DNA of 6,630 nucleotides from Duncaniella sp. (GTDB taxonomy: Bacteria > Bacteroidota > Bacteroidia > Bacteroidales > Muribaculaceae), in contig JAIDJD010000231.1 of the NCBI GenBank assembly GCA_029052375.1, positions 1 through 6,630 of the forward strand, given 5' to 3'. The position numbers and the translations under genes were made by a program. Position 1 is the first letter of the stretch; each line of letters starts with the position of its first letter. Shown one piece after another: positions 6,086 to 6,630 of this stretch. The notes beneath the pieces are model-generated. The model had not been told where the DNA came from, made no database searches, and worked only from the letters and a program-made list of their open reading frames with translations.

Positions 6086-6630
6086 ATGTACACATTCGAC
6101 GAACTGAATCAGATGGACGACGCCGCTCTCGCAAGCGCGGCCCAGTCTGTCGGCATCAATAACCCTGACCTTACCGACCGCGAGACTGTCGTCTATGAAA
6201 TCATCGACAAGAACGCCCGCAACGTAGCATCCGCGGCCGCGGCCAACGGCACCGCCGAAAAGCCCAAGCGCAAGCCGGCCGAGCGCAAGAACGCCCGCAA
6301 GAAGGCCAAGGCTCAGGACCCCTCGGCCGAGGCCGCACCCGAAACCACGCAGGAGGCCCAGCAGGAGACCGCTGAGGCCACCGAGACTGTGGCCGAGCCT
6401 CAGGCCGAAGCACCCCAGCCCGAGGCCGCTCCCCGCAAGAAGCGCTCGCGCAAATCCAAGGCCGCCGAAGAGCCTGCACCCGAAGAGACAGCCGCAGGCG
6501 AGACAACACCCGAGGCCGAAGGCACACCCGAGACCGACGCCCAGGGCCAGCCCGCCCAGAAGAAGCGCCGCGGACGCCCCCGCACGCCCCGCCAGGCCGA
6601 AGCCGAGGCGGTGCACAGCGCGGCAGCCCC
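6086..6630 (+). CDS. rho: Transcription termination factor Rho, N-terminal part (runs off the window)
   Basis: From the ATG at 6086-6088, 181 codons are open to the window end with no stop. Residues 1-45 (MYTFDELNQMDDAALASAA, then QSVGI, ending with VVYEIIDKNA) match the Rho N-terminal helical domain as it appears in Bacteroidetes Rho: 'EL..M....L...A..+GI.......+Y.I+D..A'. A long low-complexity region then begins (about 46-181), rich in Ala, Glu, Pro and Lys. It alternates basic blocks (59-76, 117-125, 159-169, the last with RGRPR, an AT-hook-like motif) with acidic blocks (78-115, 127-152). Such an insertion before the RNA-binding and ATPase domains is known in Bacteroides Rho. Rho is a hexameric RNA helicase that ends transcription. 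The RNA-binding and Walker motifs lie beyond the edge, so the call rests on the N-terminal domain, the extension and the leader. Another Rho-N/SAP-like DNA-binding protein is less likely. No Shine-Dalgarno sequence is seen. Confidence 0.82.
   Translation, partial: MYTFDELNQMDDAALASAAQSVGINNPDLTDRETVVYEIIDKNARNVASAAAANGTAEKPKRKPAERKNARKKAKAQDPSAEAAPETTQEAQQETAEATETVAEPQAEAPQPEAAPRKKRSRKSKAAEEPAPEETAAGETTPEAEGTPETDAQGQPAQKKRRGRPRTPRQAEAEAVHSAAA

Noticed and set aside
5614..6162. Plus-strand open frame of 182 codons covering the rho leader
   Set aside because: It begins upstream of the rho promoter, runs into rho in another frame, and its product is Pro/His/Arg-rich with no domain. The C-rich leader explains why it lacks stops.
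5900..6616. Minus-strand open frame opposite rho
   Set aside because: Its Gly/Leu-rich, repetitive product is the complement of the Ala/Glu/Lys/Pro codons in the Rho extension. The plus-strand frame has a good promoter and a recognisable N-terminal domain.

Overview
The window looks like chromosomal DNA of a Bacteroidales bacterium, and the GC-rich, C-ending codon use would suit a Muribaculaceae-like gut commensal. The evidence for the order is: three promoters with the Bacteroidetes -7 box TAnnTTTG, two of them with a plausible -33 element; no recognisable Shine-Dalgarno sequences; a DUF4270 lipoprotein; a single-domain glycogen-synthase-like protein of the Bacteroidetes type; and a Rho factor with a long low-complexity N-terminal extension. 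Genus is not determined.

Layout. (1) Bases 1-2775, minus strand: a surface-glycan operon read right to left from a good promoter at 2745-2775. It holds a membrane-anchored GT2 glycosyltransferase of the GtrB/DPM1 type (1764-2723), a polytopic DUF6056-like, GT-C-like membrane protein (119-1801) and the first 35 codons of a GT-B glycosyltransferase (1-107). (2) 2776-2977: intergenic DNA between divergent transcription units. (3) 2978-5368, plus strand: a promoter, a 273-aa glycogen-synthase-like protein that lacks the sugar-nucleotide half and the KxGG motif (3045-3866), then a DUF4270 lipoprotein (3935-5368). (4) 5385-5548: a compact tRNA-Thr(CGT) unit with its own promoter and an intrinsic terminator. 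(5) 5549-5711: GC-rich noncoding DNA with two hairpins. (6) 5712-6630: a canonical promoter, a leader of about 335 nt that is C-rich and G-poor, and the start of rho, which runs off the window.

How the genes may work together. The GT2 probably charges a polyprenyl phosphate with a sugar, the DUF6056 protein may move that sugar onto a glycan on the far side of the membrane, and the third gene would add another sugar to a glycan intermediate. This is inferred from family and order. The glycogen-synthase-like and DUF4270 genes are probably co-transcribed, but their function is unknown. The rho leader resembles a Rho-utilisation region, which suggests autoregulation.

No mobile element, CRISPR array, defence system or toxin-antitoxin pair was found. 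The most notable points are the rho leader, the charge-patterned Rho extension, the degenerate glycogen-synthase-like protein and the GT2-DUF6056 pair.
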